Shown here piece by piece: positions 38,077 through 47,661 of a DNA stretch of 64,000 nt. A program made the position numbers and the translations under genes. The notes under the pieces were generated by a model. That model saw only the letters and a program-made list of their open reading frames with translations, made no database searches and had not been told where the DNA came from. The stretch comes from Rodentibacter ratti. GTDB lineage: Bacteria > Pseudomonadota > Gammaproteobacteria > Enterobacterales > Pasteurellaceae. The stretch covers positions 62,001 through 126,000 of the forward strand of contig NZ_MLAJ01000003.1 in assembly GCF_002000485.1 (NCBI RefSeq). The letters run 5' to 3'. The number at the start of each line of letters is the position of its first letter. Position 1 is the first letter of the stretch.

Positions 38077-40041
38077 ATGAAAAAAAATTTAATTACAACC
38101 GCACTTTTGCTGGGCTCTTCCACGTTTGTCTATGGGGAATCTTCCAGCACAGAACTGCCACCCATTAACGTTTATTCCGCTTATGCCACACCGGTCAATC
38201 AAGATCAAACCGCATCATCTGTTACCGTTTTGACTGAAAAAGATTTTGCATCACGTAATGCCACTTATGTGAGTGATGTGTTGAAAACCGTGCCGGGGGT
38301 GGCGATAGCAGGTACAGGAGGACGTGGTGCGGTAACCAGCCTATTTTTACGTGGTGCCGAATCAAATCATACCGTTGTGGTTATTGACGGTGTAAAAATG
38401 AACCCTGTCAATGATGGTTTTGATTTTGGCGGCTTAACATTAAGCAATATTGAGCGTATTGAAGTATTGCGTGGTGAACAATCTGCCCTTTGGGGAAGTG
38501 ATGCGATTGGTGGCGTAGTTTATATCACAACAAAAAGCGGACTTTACAAAGAGAAACCGTTTAATGTCGATTTTGATTTAGGCACAGGTTCGCATGGCAC
38601 TTATGATGCCTCAGCAACAGTTTCAGGTTATAACCAAGGTTTTTACTATGCCCTTCACGGTAATAGCCATCGTACACGTGGTATTTCCGTATTAAGCCGA
38701 GATAAGTTTAACTATACCGCAACAGATGGTACGCAAATCCAAACAGGTGGTGCAGTTGAACGTGATAAATTCCATCGTGATAACAGTTCATTACGTTTAG
38801 GCTATGATGACAACAACAAAGGCATTGAACTTTTAGCCGCACATTCTTCACAAACTACAAGAAATGATACCTCAATATTTACTGAAGCAACGGATAAAGA
38901 CTATTTCAGAACACGTGAAACGACATTCAAATTAAGTGGCTATGTTGGCAGCGATCAAGAGCTATTCAAACATAAAGCAAGTGTCAGCCATATCAAAAAT
39001 GATTATAACTATATTAGCGCATCACCTTATACCCGCGACTGGAAAAAACTAAACACCAATTACCAACTTGATATTAATTTCGACCGTGAAGGCTATATTA
39101 AACAAGGCTTGAGCTTATTAGGTGAATATCAAAAATCACATTACGAAGCACAATCCGCCTATTCGACATTTAAAGAGCAAAAACTAACGGAAAAAAGTAT
39201 TGCCGCAGAATATCGTTTATTTACCGAGGATGATCATAGCCTTTCTGTGAGTGGTCGTTTTACAGACAGTGATAACTTCAAAAATACCTTTACCGGTCGC
39301 CTTTCTGGTGCTTATCGTTTATCTGAAAATGTTAAAGCTCATGCAAGTTTTGGTACAGCGGTGCATAACCCTACCTTTACTGAACTTTATGGCTATGGCA
39401 CATCTTCATTTGGCCCGGTGATAACTTGGATCGGCAATCCTGACTTAAAACCAGAAAAAAGCCGTGGTGGAGAATTGGGTTTCTTATTAGAAACGGTAGA
39501 TAACAAGCATAGCCTAGATATGACATACTTTGCTCGAATTGTTGATAATTTTATTAGCAGCGAGTCTGTCGCAACAAATGTCAGCCGAGCAATTAATGTT
39601 AAGGGTAAAACAAAAGTAAGAGGCATTGAAGTCGCATACAAAGGAAGAATCACCGATGATTTAACCGCTTATGCAAACTACACCTATACCCAAATCAAAA
39701 ATGGTGAAGCAAGATTAGGTGCAGAAGGTGAAACCTTAATTCGCCGCCCTAAACATATAGCAAATGCCGGGTTGTCGTATCAAATCACAGAAAAATTGGG
39801 ATCTGACATCAATGTGTCTTATGTTGGAAAACGGTTTGATACTTATTGGGGGACTTACCCTTCAAAACGTGTCGAAATGCCATCTTACACTTTGGTTAAT
39901 TTAGGTGCTAATTATCAAATTTCACCGAACCTAAATATGTATGTAAACTTGAATAACGTCTTTGATAAAAAATACGAAACTGCCGTTGAATACGGTCAAG
40001 ACGGTCGCAATGTTTATGTTGGATTGAAAGGTTCGTTCTAA
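38077..40041 (+). CDS. TonB-dependent outer-membrane receptor, BtuB-like
   Basis: Outer-membrane beta-barrel transporter of 654 residues. A signal peptide (1-20, ending VYG) is followed by a TonB-box region (LPPINVYSAY), a plug domain (about 45-150) with LFLRGAESNHTVVVIDGVKMN and IERIEVLRGEQSALWGSDAIGGVVYI, and a 22-strand barrel ending in a terminal Phe (LKGSF). It is closest to the BtuB/cobalamin branch, but related receptors carry nickel chelates or heme. No btu genes or cobalamin riboswitch are near. A USS at 38098 encodes part of the signal peptide. Energised by ExbBD-TonB. Confidence 0.88.
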   Translation: MKKNLITTALLLGSSTFVYGESSSTELPPINVYSAYATPVNQDQTASSVTVLTEKDFASRNATYVSDVLKTVPGVAIAGTGGRGAVTSLFLRGAESNHTVVVIDGVKMNPVNDGFDFGGLTLSNIERIEVLRGEQSALWGSDAIGGVVYITTKSGLYKEKPFNVDFDLGTGSHGTYDASATVSGYNQGFYYALHGNSHRTRGISVLSRDKFNYTATDGTQIQTGGAVERDKFHRDNSSLRLGYDDNNKGIELLAAHSSQTTRNDTSIFTEATDKDYFRTRETTFKLSGYVGSDQELFKHKASVSHIKNDYNYISASPYTRDWKKLNTNYQLDINFDREGYIKQGLSLLGEYQKSHYEAQSAYSTFKEQKLTEKSIAAEYRLFTEDDHSLSVSGRFTDSDNFKNTFTGRLSGAYRLSENVKAHASFGTAVHNPTFTELYGYGTSSFGPVITWIGNPDLKPEKSRGGELGFLLETVDNKHSLDMTYFARIVDNFISSESVATNVSRAINVKGKTKVRGIEVAYKGRITDDLTAYANYTYTQIKNGEARLGAEGETLIRRPKHIANAGLSYQITEKLGSDINVSYVGKRFDTYWGTYPSKRVEMPSYTLVNLGANYQISPNLNMYVNLNNVFDKKYETAVEYGQDGRNVYVGLKGSF

Positions 40042-40060
40042 ACCCCAAAAGTGCGGTCAT

Positions 40061-40094
40061 AAAAAACGGTATCCCACTTGAGATACCGTTTTTT
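40061..40094. terminator. Bidirectional terminator between the receptor gene and ispH
   Basis: AAAAAACGGTATC and GATACCGTTTTTT form a 13-bp stem with an 8-base loop, giving T-tracts in both directions for two convergent genes. Confidence 0.9.
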
Positions 40095-40096
40095 CT

Positions 40097-41041
40097 TTAA
40101 TTCACTTCTTTAATCCGCAATTCCTTCGGGACTTCAAAGAACATATTTTCTTCTAATCCTTGAAGTTCTTCTAATTCATTCGCACCAAATTCCTTCAAGC
40201 GAGAAATAATAGATTGCACCAATTCTTCCGGTGCAGATGCGCCTGCGGTAATGCCAATGGTTTTGACATTTTCAAACCAATCGGCTTGAATATCTTCTGG
40301 ATCATCAAGCAGCTGAGATTGCACACCCATACGAGAAGCCAGTTCCGCCAAACGATTAGAATTGGAGGAATTTTTTGAGCCTACCACTAAAACGAGATCC
40401 GACAATTTTGCCAACTCACGCACCGCTTCTTGGCGGTTTGTGGTGGCATAGCAAATGTCATTTTTGTGCGGACCTTGGATTGACGGATATTTTTCTTTTA
40501 ATGCTGAAATGGTTTCCGCCGTGTCGTCCAAAGAAAGGGTGGTTTGCGTCATAAAGGTTAGATCATCGCTTTCTTGCACCGGTAAACGGGCAATGTCTTC
40601 CACACTTTCAATGAGATAAATACCGCCTTCATCATTACTATATTGCCCCATTGTGCCTTCTACTTCAGGATGACCTTTATGCCCGATAAGAATCGCTTTC
40701 GTTCCCTTACGGCTCGCTCGTGCCACCTGCATATGCACTTTTGTCACTAATGGGCAAGTGGCATCAAAAACCTTTAACTGACGATCTTTGGCTTCTTGTC
40801 GGACGGCTTGAGAAACGCCGTGGGCAGAAAAAATCACAATAGCACCATCAGGTACTTCGCTTAATTCTTCCACAAAAATGGCACCACGCTCACGCAATCC
40901 ATTCACCACAAAACGATTGTGTACCACTTCGTGACGCACATAAATCGGTGCACCGTGAATTTCAAGGGCAAGCTCTACAATACTGATGGCACGGTCAACA
41001 CCGGCACAAAATCCCCGTGGGTTGGCTAAAATTATCTTCAT
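40097..41041 (-). CDS. ispH: 4-hydroxy-3-methylbut-2-enyl diphosphate reductase
   Basis: Last enzyme of the MEP isoprenoid pathway, an iron-sulfur protein. It has 314 residues. The three cluster cysteines lie in [11 protein letters not shown] (Cys12), DATCPLVTK (about 96) and [11 protein letters not shown] (about 197). The start overlaps the lspA stop by four bases (ATGA), as in enterobacteria where ispH ends the ileS-lspA operon; here fkpB is absent between them. Confidence 0.97.
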   Translation of the reverse strand: MKIILANPRGFCAGVDRAISIVELALEIHGAPIYVRHEVVHNRFVVNGLRERGAIFVEELSEVPDGAIVIFSAHGVSQAVRQEAKDRQLKVFDATCPLVTKVHMQVARASRKGTKAILIGHKGHPEVEGTMGQYSNDEGGIYLIESVEDIARLPVQESDDLTFMTQTTLSLDDTAETISALKEKYPSIQGPHKNDICYATTNRQEAVRELAKLSDLVLVVGSKNSSNSNRLAELASRMGVQSQLLDDPEDIQADWFENVKTIGITAGASAPEELVQSIISRLKEFGANELEELQGLEENMFFEVPKELRIKEVN

Positions 41042-41556
41042 TTTTGACCGCTCTTTTCTGTTTGTTTATCTTGGATTTTTTTCTTTTCGCTTTTAAAGAC
41101 ATCCAGCATAAGCAGGCCCGCACCAATACAAATCGCCACATCCGCGATATTAAACACGGGATAGTGGTAAATATCCCAATAAAAATCTAAAAAATCCACC
41201 ACAAATCCGTGATAGGTGCGATCCACCATATTGGCTAATGCACCGCCAATGATTAAGGCATAGGCACTATTTTGGAGCTTTTGATCAGCGGTATTTTTCT
41301 TTAAAAAATACATCAACATCAAAGAAATAGCGATAGCTAATACAATAAAAAAGTATTTTTGCCAGCCATCGTGATCCGCTAAAAAGCTAAATGCCGCACC
41401 GTAATTACGCACATAAGTGAGATTAAATATCGGCAAAATATTCACACTCTCGTAGAGGGCAAACTTTTGAACTACAAGATATTTGGTGAAGATATCAAGG
41501 GCGAAAGCCACTACACTTAGCCAAAGAAAAGAAAGACCGGATTTGGTTTTAGTCAT
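41038..41556 (-). CDS. lspA: Lipoprotein signal peptidase (signal peptidase II)
   Basis: Inner-membrane aspartic protease that removes the signal peptide of diacylated prolipoproteins. It has 172 residues and four membrane helices. The catalytic aspartates are in NMVDRTYHG and VFNIADVAI. The ATG at 41556 has an AGGAA site; a longer in-frame start would read through a USS hairpin. It completes the lipoprotein pathway with lgt at 4136. Coupled to ispH by a four-base overlap. Confidence 0.96.
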   Translation of the reverse strand: MTKTKSGLSFLWLSVVAFALDIFTKYLVVQKFALYESVNILPIFNLTYVRNYGAAFSFLADHDGWQKYFFIVLAIAISLMLMYFLKKNTADQKLQNSAYALIIGGALANMVDRTYHGFVVDFLDFYWDIYHYPVFNIADVAICIGAGLLMLDVFKSEKKKIQDKQTEKSGQK

Positions 41557-41576
41557 AAAAATTCCTAAATAAATGA

Positions 41577-41604
41577 AAAGTGCGGTCAAAATCAACCGCA
41601 CTTT
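41577..41604 (-). terminator. USS-pair hairpin between ileS and lspA
   Basis: AAAGTGCGGT and ACCGCACTTT pair in the 65-base gap between ileS and lspA, and on the minus strand TTTTCATTTATTT follows. It could terminate part of the transcripts inside the operon. The in-operon position makes full termination doubtful. Confidence 0.5.
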
Positions 41605-41621
41605 GAATATGACAAATCACA

Positions 41622-44447
41622 TTATGCAAAATGTCTCACTTCACCGTTACCCACTACATTTTCCACACAACGTGGGCATAGTGCAGGATGTTGAGGATTG
41701 ATGCCAATTTGATCGGAATAATGCCAACAACGTGGACATTTTTCCCCACTTGAACGCACCACGCTCACTGCAATGCCTTCAAGCTCGCCTTCTGCTACCT
41801 CTGTTGGCTTATCCGCAAGTGGTTTGACGATGGCTTTTGAGGTAATTAACACAAAACGTAATTCATCACCAAGTTGCTCAAGCAAGGCACAGTATTCGTC
41901 ATTGGCATAAAGAGTCACTTCGGCTTCTAATCCGCCGCCAATCACTTTTTCATTACGGGCGATTTCCAACACTCGGTTCACTTCAGAACGCACGCTAATG
42001 AGTTTTTGCCAATAGGCATCGTCTAATTTTTCGTTTTCACCTAATCCGAATAAGCCTGTGTAAAATTCTTCAGTGAAGACAAATTCCGCACGCTCATTTT
42101 CGGTTTTTGGTAAATATTGCCAAATTTCATCGGCGGTGAAAGATAAAATCGGTGCCATCCAACGTACTAAGGCTTCTGAAATATGCCATAAAGCGGTTTG
42201 GCAGCTACGACGGGCAAGGCTATCTGCTTTGGTGGTATATTGACGGTCTTTGATAATATCTAAATAGAATGATCCCATTTCCACGGAACAGAAACGCATT
42301 AAGCGTTGCACCACTGCATGGAATTGATAGTTATCATAAGCCTCAATAATTTCTTTTTGTGCTTCTAATGCACAAGCTACCGCCCAGCGATCTAAGCTAA
42401 TCATTTCTTCCGCTTTGACTAAATCACGTTTTGGATCAAAACCGTTGAGGTTAGCGAGTAAGAAACGGGCGGTGTTACGGATACGGCGATAGCTATCCGC
42501 CGCACGTTTTAGGATTTCGTCTGAAACCGTCATTTCGCCGGTGTAATCCGTTGATGCCACCCATAAGCGTAAAATATCGCCGCCGAATTTATCCATCACT
42601 TCTTGTGGCGTGACAATATTTCCGATGGATTTCGACATTTTGCGTCCTTGACCGTCCACCGTAAACCCATGGGTAAGCACTTGTTTATAAGGGGCTTGAT
42701 TATCCGTTGCAGTGGAAAGCATTAAAGAGGACATAAACCAACCACGGTGTTGGTCTGAACCTTCCAAATACATATCCGCACTGTGACCTGCAAATTCAGG
42801 GCGATTAGCCACCACAGAAGAATAGGTCGAGCCGGAATCAAACCACACATCTAAGGTATCCGGCACTTTGCGATAATGCTCTGCATCGGCACCGAGTAGC
42901 TCTTTTTCGTCCAAATCCCACCAAGCCTGAATACCGGCTTTTTCTACCCGTTTTGCCACTTCTTCAAGCAATTCTAAGGTGCGAGGGTGTAATTCTTCCG
43001 TTTCTTTATGGACGAACATCGTCATCGGTACTCCCCAAGTACGTTGACGAGAAATACACCAATCCGGACGATTTTCCACCATTTTTTCAATGCGTGCTTG
43101 TCCCCAACTTGGGATCCAACGCACTTGTTTAATTTCTCCAAGGGCTTGTGGGCGTAATCCTTTCACTTCCATACCGATAAACCATTGCGGTGTGGCACGG
43201 AAGATAATCGGAGTTTTATGACGCCAACAATGGGGGTAACTGTGCGTAATTTTTTCTACTTTTAATAAATTACCGGTTTCTTGCAATTTTTCCACCACAA
43301 GCGGATTGGCTTCAAAGACGCCTTTTCCGGCAAAATATGGTGTCGTGGAAATAAATTTACCATCATTTGCCACAAGACAAGCCATCGGCAAATCATATTT
43401 TTGCCCCACAATAAAGTCGTCTAAACCATGATCCGGTGCAGTATGTACCAAACCGGTACCACCATCGGTGGTAACGTGATCGCCTAAAACCACAGGAACA
43501 GTATAATCATTAAAAGGATGACGGAATTTAACCAATTCAAGGGCTTGACCTTTTACCGAACCCAATATTTCTACCTTTTCAACGCCTGCTGCTTTCGCCA
43601 CCGATTCCACAAGATCTGCCGCTAAGATCACACGCTCATCGCCTAATTGAACAAGTTGATAGTTCAATTCTGCATTCATCGCAATGGCACGGTTAGAAGG
43701 AAGAGTCCAAGGTGTGGTGGTCCAGATCACTGCAGAAAGTTTGCCATGACCTTTGCCTTGTGCATTAAATTTAGCTTCAATTTCGTCCGCACTTTCTGCC
43801 GGAAAACGGACATAAATAGACGGGGATACTTTATCTTCGTATTCCACTTCCGCTTCAGCCAAAGAAGACGCACAATCCAAGCACCAATGTACAGGTTTTG
43901 AACCTTTATAGAGATGACCGTTTTCAATGACTTTGCCGAGGGTTCGGATAATATTGGCTTCCGTATCGAAGTTCATCGTAAGATACGGATTATCCCAATC
44001 ACCCAATACACCTAAACGAATGAAATCTTTCTTTTGCCCTTCCACTTGTTCCGCTGCGTATTCACGACATTTTTGACGAAATTCCGCCGCTGAAATTTTC
44101 TCGTTTGGTTTTCCCACCAAACCTTCCACTTTCAGCTCAATCGGTAAACCGTGACAGTCCCAACCCGGAATATAAGGAGAATCAAAACCCAAGGCGGTTT
44201 TGGATTTAATAATAATATCTTTTAAAATTTTGTTTACTGCATGACCGATATGAATACTCCCGTTTGCATAAGGAGGACCATCGTGCAAAATAAAGGATTT
44301 TTTACCTTTTGCCGCTTCACGAATTTTTTGGTAAAGATTTTTCTCATACCAATTTTTCAACATCACAGGTTCGCGCTTGGCTAAATCACCACGCATTGGA
44401 AAGCCTGTTTCCGGTAAATTAAGCGTGTTTTTATAATCGACTGTCAT
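41622..44447 (-). CDS. ileS: Isoleucyl-tRNA synthetase
   Basis: Class I synthetase of 941 residues. The HIGH motif is in [12 protein letters not shown] (about 58-67), KMSKS in [10 protein letters not shown] (about 602-606), the editing domain CP1 lies between them, and a C-terminal zinc finger has CPRCWHY and CPRCVENV. The start is the ATG at 44447, as in E. coli; a TTG four codons earlier is less likely. It charges tRNA-Ile2, encoded at 31479, after lysidine formation. It follows ribF by a 15-base gap. Confidence 0.97.
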   Translation of the reverse strand: MTVDYKNTLNLPETGFPMRGDLAKREPVMLKNWYEKNLYQKIREAAKGKKSFILHDGPPYANGSIHIGHAVNKILKDIIIKSKTALGFDSPYIPGWDCHGLPIELKVEGLVGKPNEKISAAEFRQKCREYAAEQVEGQKKDFIRLGVLGDWDNPYLTMNFDTEANIIRTLGKVIENGHLYKGSKPVHWCLDCASSLAEAEVEYEDKVSPSIYVRFPAESADEIEAKFNAQGKGHGKLSAVIWTTTPWTLPSNRAIAMNAELNYQLVQLGDERVILAADLVESVAKAAGVEKVEILGSVKGQALELVKFRHPFNDYTVPVVLGDHVTTDGGTGLVHTAPDHGLDDFIVGQKYDLPMACLVANDGKFISTTPYFAGKGVFEANPLVVEKLQETGNLLKVEKITHSYPHCWRHKTPIIFRATPQWFIGMEVKGLRPQALGEIKQVRWIPSWGQARIEKMVENRPDWCISRQRTWGVPMTMFVHKETEELHPRTLELLEEVAKRVEKAGIQAWWDLDEKELLGADAEHYRKVPDTLDVWFDSGSTYSSVVANRPEFAGHSADMYLEGSDQHRGWFMSSLMLSTATDNQAPYKQVLTHGFTVDGQGRKMSKSIGNIVTPQEVMDKFGGDILRLWVASTDYTGEMTVSDEILKRAADSYRRIRNTARFLLANLNGFDPKRDLVKAEEMISLDRWAVACALEAQKEIIEAYDNYQFHAVVQRLMRFCSVEMGSFYLDIIKDRQYTTKADSLARRSCQTALWHISEALVRWMAPILSFTADEIWQYLPKTENERAEFVFTEEFYTGLFGLGENEKLDDAYWQKLISVRSEVNRVLEIARNEKVIGGGLEAEVTLYANDEYCALLEQLGDELRFVLITSKAIVKPLADKPTEVAEGELEGIAVSVVRSSGEKCPRCWHYSDQIGINPQHPALCPRCVENVVGNGEVRHFA

Positions 44448-44462
44448 TTTATTTTCCAATTT

Positions 44463-45401
44463 TTACTTTTTAAAATTCTTGCTAAAAAACGCTTTTGCGG
44501 TTTCAACATCCCGTTTAATCTGTGTTTTTAAATCATCAAAAGAAGGAAATTTCATTTCCTCTCTGATTTTATGGCAGAACTCAACCTCAACCTGTTCACC
44601 ATAAATTGTCTTTGCAAAATCAAATAAATGCACTTCTAATAATTGCATTACGCCGTTAATGGTTGGGCGTTTTCCCATATTGGCGACACCGTTAAAAATC
44701 TCACCGGATTTTAACCGCACTTTTACCGCATATACCCCTTTAATCGGATTGACTTGGCGATGTAAACGGATATTTGCCGTCGGAAATCCCAATGTTCTGC
44801 CCAATTTATTGCCATGAATGACACGACCAAAAATGCGATAAGGTTTGCCTAACAAACTTTCCGCCAGGGATAATTCATCTTTTGCTAAGGCTTCCCGAAT
44901 GGTGGTACTGCTAATACGTTGTTCATCCAAACAGAAACTGTGATTGTCTTCCACGGTAAAACCGAAACGCTCACCTGCCTGTTTTAACATAGCGAAATTG
45001 CCTTGACGATTTGCACCGAATTGGAAATCATCGCCAATACTTAAAAATTTTACGTGGAGTTGCTTCACTAAAATCTGTTCAATGAACTGCTGTGCCGATT
45101 GCTCGGCAAAAGTGCGGTCAAATTTCGCCACAATCACCACATCCACATTGGCTTGTTGTAAATAGTAAAGTTTATCACGCAAACGCATCAAACGTGCCGG
45201 CGCATGATCCCCCATAAAATATTCTCGGGGCTGCGGTTCAAATAATAATACCGCCACGGGTAAATGTAATTCGTCCGCTTTTTGGCGAAGGTGGCGCAAC
45301 ACCGCTTGATGCCCTAAATGCACACCGTCAAAGTTGCCGATTGTGAGCGCACAACCTTGTAAAACCCGGCTTGCATGATGTAGCCCACGAATTAATTGCA
45401 T
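44463..45401 (-). CDS. ribF: Bifunctional riboflavin kinase / FAD synthetase
   Basis: Makes FMN and then FAD from riboflavin. It has 312 residues. The N-terminal nucleotidyltransferase domain has TIGNFDGVHLGHQAVL (about 21-36) and SSTTIREAL, and the C-terminal riboflavin kinase domain has GRVIHGNKLGRTLGFPTANI and the GVANMGKRPT motif. The ATG at 45401 follows an AAGG site. It lies upstream of ileS, the usual ribF-ileS-lspA order. Two USS lie inside. Confidence 0.96.
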   Translation of the reverse strand: MQLIRGLHHASRVLQGCALTIGNFDGVHLGHQAVLRHLRQKADELHLPVAVLLFEPQPREYFMGDHAPARLMRLRDKLYYLQQANVDVVIVAKFDRTFAEQSAQQFIEQILVKQLHVKFLSIGDDFQFGANRQGNFAMLKQAGERFGFTVEDNHSFCLDEQRISSTTIREALAKDELSLAESLLGKPYRIFGRVIHGNKLGRTLGFPTANIRLHRQVNPIKGVYAVKVRLKSGEIFNGVANMGKRPTINGVMQLLEVHLFDFAKTIYGEQVEVEFCHKIREEMKFPSFDDLKTQIKRDVETAKAFFSKNFKK

Positions 45402-45447
45402 GACCTTACCCAAGAAAATTTCAGAATTTCGGCATTATAGCGGTAAG

Positions 45448-47022
45448 TTAGTTTTTTGTCAGCAAATGGTGCGGACGAATGCCTAACAAAACCAACATTC
45501 CGCCATAAACTATCGCAGCCAGTGCAATGAGCCAAGCCAACCAATGAGCCCGTTGCATAAAACTCATCACAGCCCATTCATTAATCTCAGGGGTGTAATA
45601 CCACACCGCCGCGCCCATCACACAGGTAGCCAACAAAACTTTCACAAAAAAGACCGCACTTTGGCGTGAAAAATGGTACACATCAGATTTCGCCAAACCA
45701 CGATAAAGTAAGTAAGCATTAAGGGTAGCGGACATGGCAGAAGCCATCGCTAGTCCCACATAACTAAAGGGAATTGCCAACACATTAAATCCCATATTAC
45801 TCACCATCGCGATAATGCCGATTTTTACCGGGGTTTTGGTGTCTTGCCGTGCGTAATAGCCATTGGCAAGAATTTTAATCAGCATAAAACTCAACAAGCC
45901 GGCATTAAACGCCCACAAAGAATAGGAGGCAGCGTGCACATCGTTAAAGGTAAAGCTCCCCCGCATAAAAAGGGTGAGTAGCATGGGTTGCGCCAGTACA
46001 GCGATGCCCACTGCAGCAGGTACACCAAGTAATAAAATCATCCGCACGCCCCAATCCATAGTGTGGCGAAAATCTATCGCACTCTGTTCGGAATTATCTT
46101 CCCGATTAACGTGATGGCGAGCAAGAGTGGGTAAAATCACGGTGGAAATGGCAATGCCGAATAAACCGAGAGGAAACTCCAACAATCGATCGGAATAATA
46201 AAGCCAACTAATCGAACCCGTCATGAGAAAACTGGCAATGACGGTATCCAATAATAAATTGATCTGGCTGACGGATACGCCAAACAATGCCGGAATCATC
46301 AATTTACGAATTTTTACCACGCCTTCATCGTGCCACGCCCATTTCGGTTTCACCAAAAGTCCGGCTTTTTTCATAAAAGGAATTTGGAATAAAAATTGCA
46401 ATAAACCACCTAGAAAAATCCCAATGGCAAGGGCAAGATCGGGATTATCCATTCTCGGCGCTAAGAAAAGTGCGGTGGCAATCATTGCAATATTTAATAA
46501 TACCGGCGAAAAAGACATTACGCCAAACTTACCTAGCGTATTCAGCACCGCACCGGAAAGCGCAACAAAGGTGACAAACCACAAATAAGGAAAGGTAATT
46601 TTTAATAGCAAGGAGGCTTGTTCAAACTTATGAGCATCGGGGCCGTCATTCAGCCAATCGGTGAACCATCCCATACCAAATAATGCCGCCACAACAGGTG
46701 AACCGACCATCGCCAACAAGGTTACAATACTCACTAAACCGCCTAATGTGCCGGACACTTTGCCGATAAATTCACGGGTTTTATCCAAATCACCGCTTTT
46801 ACGATATTCGGCTAATACCGGCACGAAAGCTTGGGAAAAAGCCCCTTCGGCAAATAAACGCCGGAGAAAATTCGGAATACGATTGGCAAATAAAAAAACA
46901 TCCGCCGCCGCGCCTGCCCCAATCAAATGGGCGATGACAACATCACGCACCAAACCTAATACACGCGATAATAGCGTCATACTGCTAACAATCACGCCCG
47001 ATTTTAAAAGTCGTTTACTCAA
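45448..47022 (-). CDS. murJ: Lipid II flippase MurJ (MviN)
   Basis: MOP-superfamily flippase that moves lipid II across the inner membrane for peptidoglycan synthesis. It has 524 residues and 14 predicted helices. The conserved N-terminus is MTLLSRVLGLVRDVVIA, with the essential arginines. The start is a TTG (47020-47022); no in-frame ATG would keep the first helix. A two-codon reading frame ATG-TTT-TGA starts five bases upstream and its stop overlaps the TTG. It is the first gene of murJ-ribF-ileS-lspA-ispH, divergent from rpsT. Confidence 0.95.
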   Translation of the reverse strand: MSKRLLKSGVIVSSMTLLSRVLGLVRDVVIAHLIGAGAAADVFLFANRIPNFLRRLFAEGAFSQAFVPVLAEYRKSGDLDKTREFIGKVSGTLGGLVSIVTLLAMVGSPVVAALFGMGWFTDWLNDGPDAHKFEQASLLLKITFPYLWFVTFVALSGAVLNTLGKFGVMSFSPVLLNIAMIATALFLAPRMDNPDLALAIGIFLGGLLQFLFQIPFMKKAGLLVKPKWAWHDEGVVKIRKLMIPALFGVSVSQINLLLDTVIASFLMTGSISWLYYSDRLLEFPLGLFGIAISTVILPTLARHHVNREDNSEQSAIDFRHTMDWGVRMILLLGVPAAVGIAVLAQPMLLTLFMRGSFTFNDVHAASYSLWAFNAGLLSFMLIKILANGYYARQDTKTPVKIGIIAMVSNMGFNVLAIPFSYVGLAMASAMSATLNAYLLYRGLAKSDVYHFSRQSAVFFVKVLLATCVMGAAVWYYTPEINEWAVMSFMQRAHWLAWLIALAAIVYGGMLVLLGIRPHHLLTKN

Positions 47023-47169
47023 AACATTGTTCTCTTGGCTAAAAATTTTGCTTAATTGTATAGAAATTTTGTTTTTACGCTATATTCCACGTAAAAAAAC
47101 TGATAAAATCCGCCCACATCGTTTGTGTGAGCCCCTATTGAAAGCGCTTGTAAAAATAACGATGCTTAC

Positions 47170-47191
47170 TTTCGGTTGTGTCTCACCGAAA
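47170..47191. repeat. Inverted repeat in the murJ/rpsT spacer
   Basis: TTTCGGT and ACCGAAA pair around an 8-base loop. It is not followed by T residues, so it is not a terminator. It lies just upstream of the rpsT -35 element and could be an operator. Confidence 0.3.
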
Positions 47192-47208
47192 TCAACACAA
47201 ATTTTCCA

Positions 47209-47237
47209 TTGACAAACGTATAAAAAATCGTCATATT
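47209..47237 (+). promoter_or_regulatory. Probable sigma-70 promoter of rpsT
   Basis: A perfect -35 TTGACA (47209-47214) is followed at 17 bases by CATATT (four of six -10 matches). It would start transcription about 45 bases before the rpsT start codon. Confidence 0.6.
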
Positions 47238-47288
47238 GACGCCCTTTATTTTGTCACACTAATTAACAGAAATTTTAGGAGTTTGACC

Positions 47289-47552
47289 TTGGCTAATATC
47301 AAGTCAGCAAAAAAACGAGCGGTACAATCTGAAAAACGCCGCCAACACAACGCAAGCCAACGCTCTATGATGCGTACTTACATCAAAAAAGTTTATGCTC
47401 AAGTAGCAGCAGGTGAGAAAGCAGCAGCTGAAGCAGCATTCGTTGAAATGCAAAAAGTTGTTGACCGTATGGCTTCAAAAGGCTTAATCCACGCTAACAA
47501 AGCAGCGAACCACAAATCTAAATTAGCTGCACAAATCAAAAAATTAGCGTAA
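47289..47552 (+). CDS. rpsT: 30S ribosomal protein S20
   Basis: Small-subunit ribosomal protein of 87 residues that binds 16S rRNA. The N-terminus [16 protein letters not shown] is diagnostic. Translation starts at a TTG (47289-47291) seven bases after a TAGGAG site, as in E. coli rpsT, where the weak UUG codon is part of autogenous control by S20. It is a single-gene transcript with its own promoter and terminator. Confidence 0.97.
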   Translation: MANIKSAKKRAVQSEKRRQHNASQRSMMRTYIKKVYAQVAAGEKAAAEAAFVEMQKVVDRMASKGLIHANKAANHKSKLAAQIKKLA

Positions 47553-47571
47553 TTAAAACAGCTTAAAAAGG

Positions 47572-47595
47572 CCGCACTTTTAGGTGCGGTTTTTT
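47572..47595 (+). terminator. Terminator of rpsT
   Basis: CCGCAC and GTGCGG pair around a 6-base loop, followed by TTTTTT. Both arms are shortened uptake-sequence copies. Confidence 0.85.
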
Positions 47596-47611
47596 ATTGC
47601 CGAAATTATAG

Positions 47612-47655
47612 AAAAAGTGCGGTTAAAATTCTCTGTGATTTTTCACCGCACTTTT
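47612..47655 (-). terminator. USS-pair terminator of srmB
   Basis: AAAAGTGCGGT and ACCGCACTTTT pair across a 21-base loop directly after the srmB stop, with T residues on the minus strand after the stem. Confidence 0.6.
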
Positions 47656-47661
47656 CGTTTT

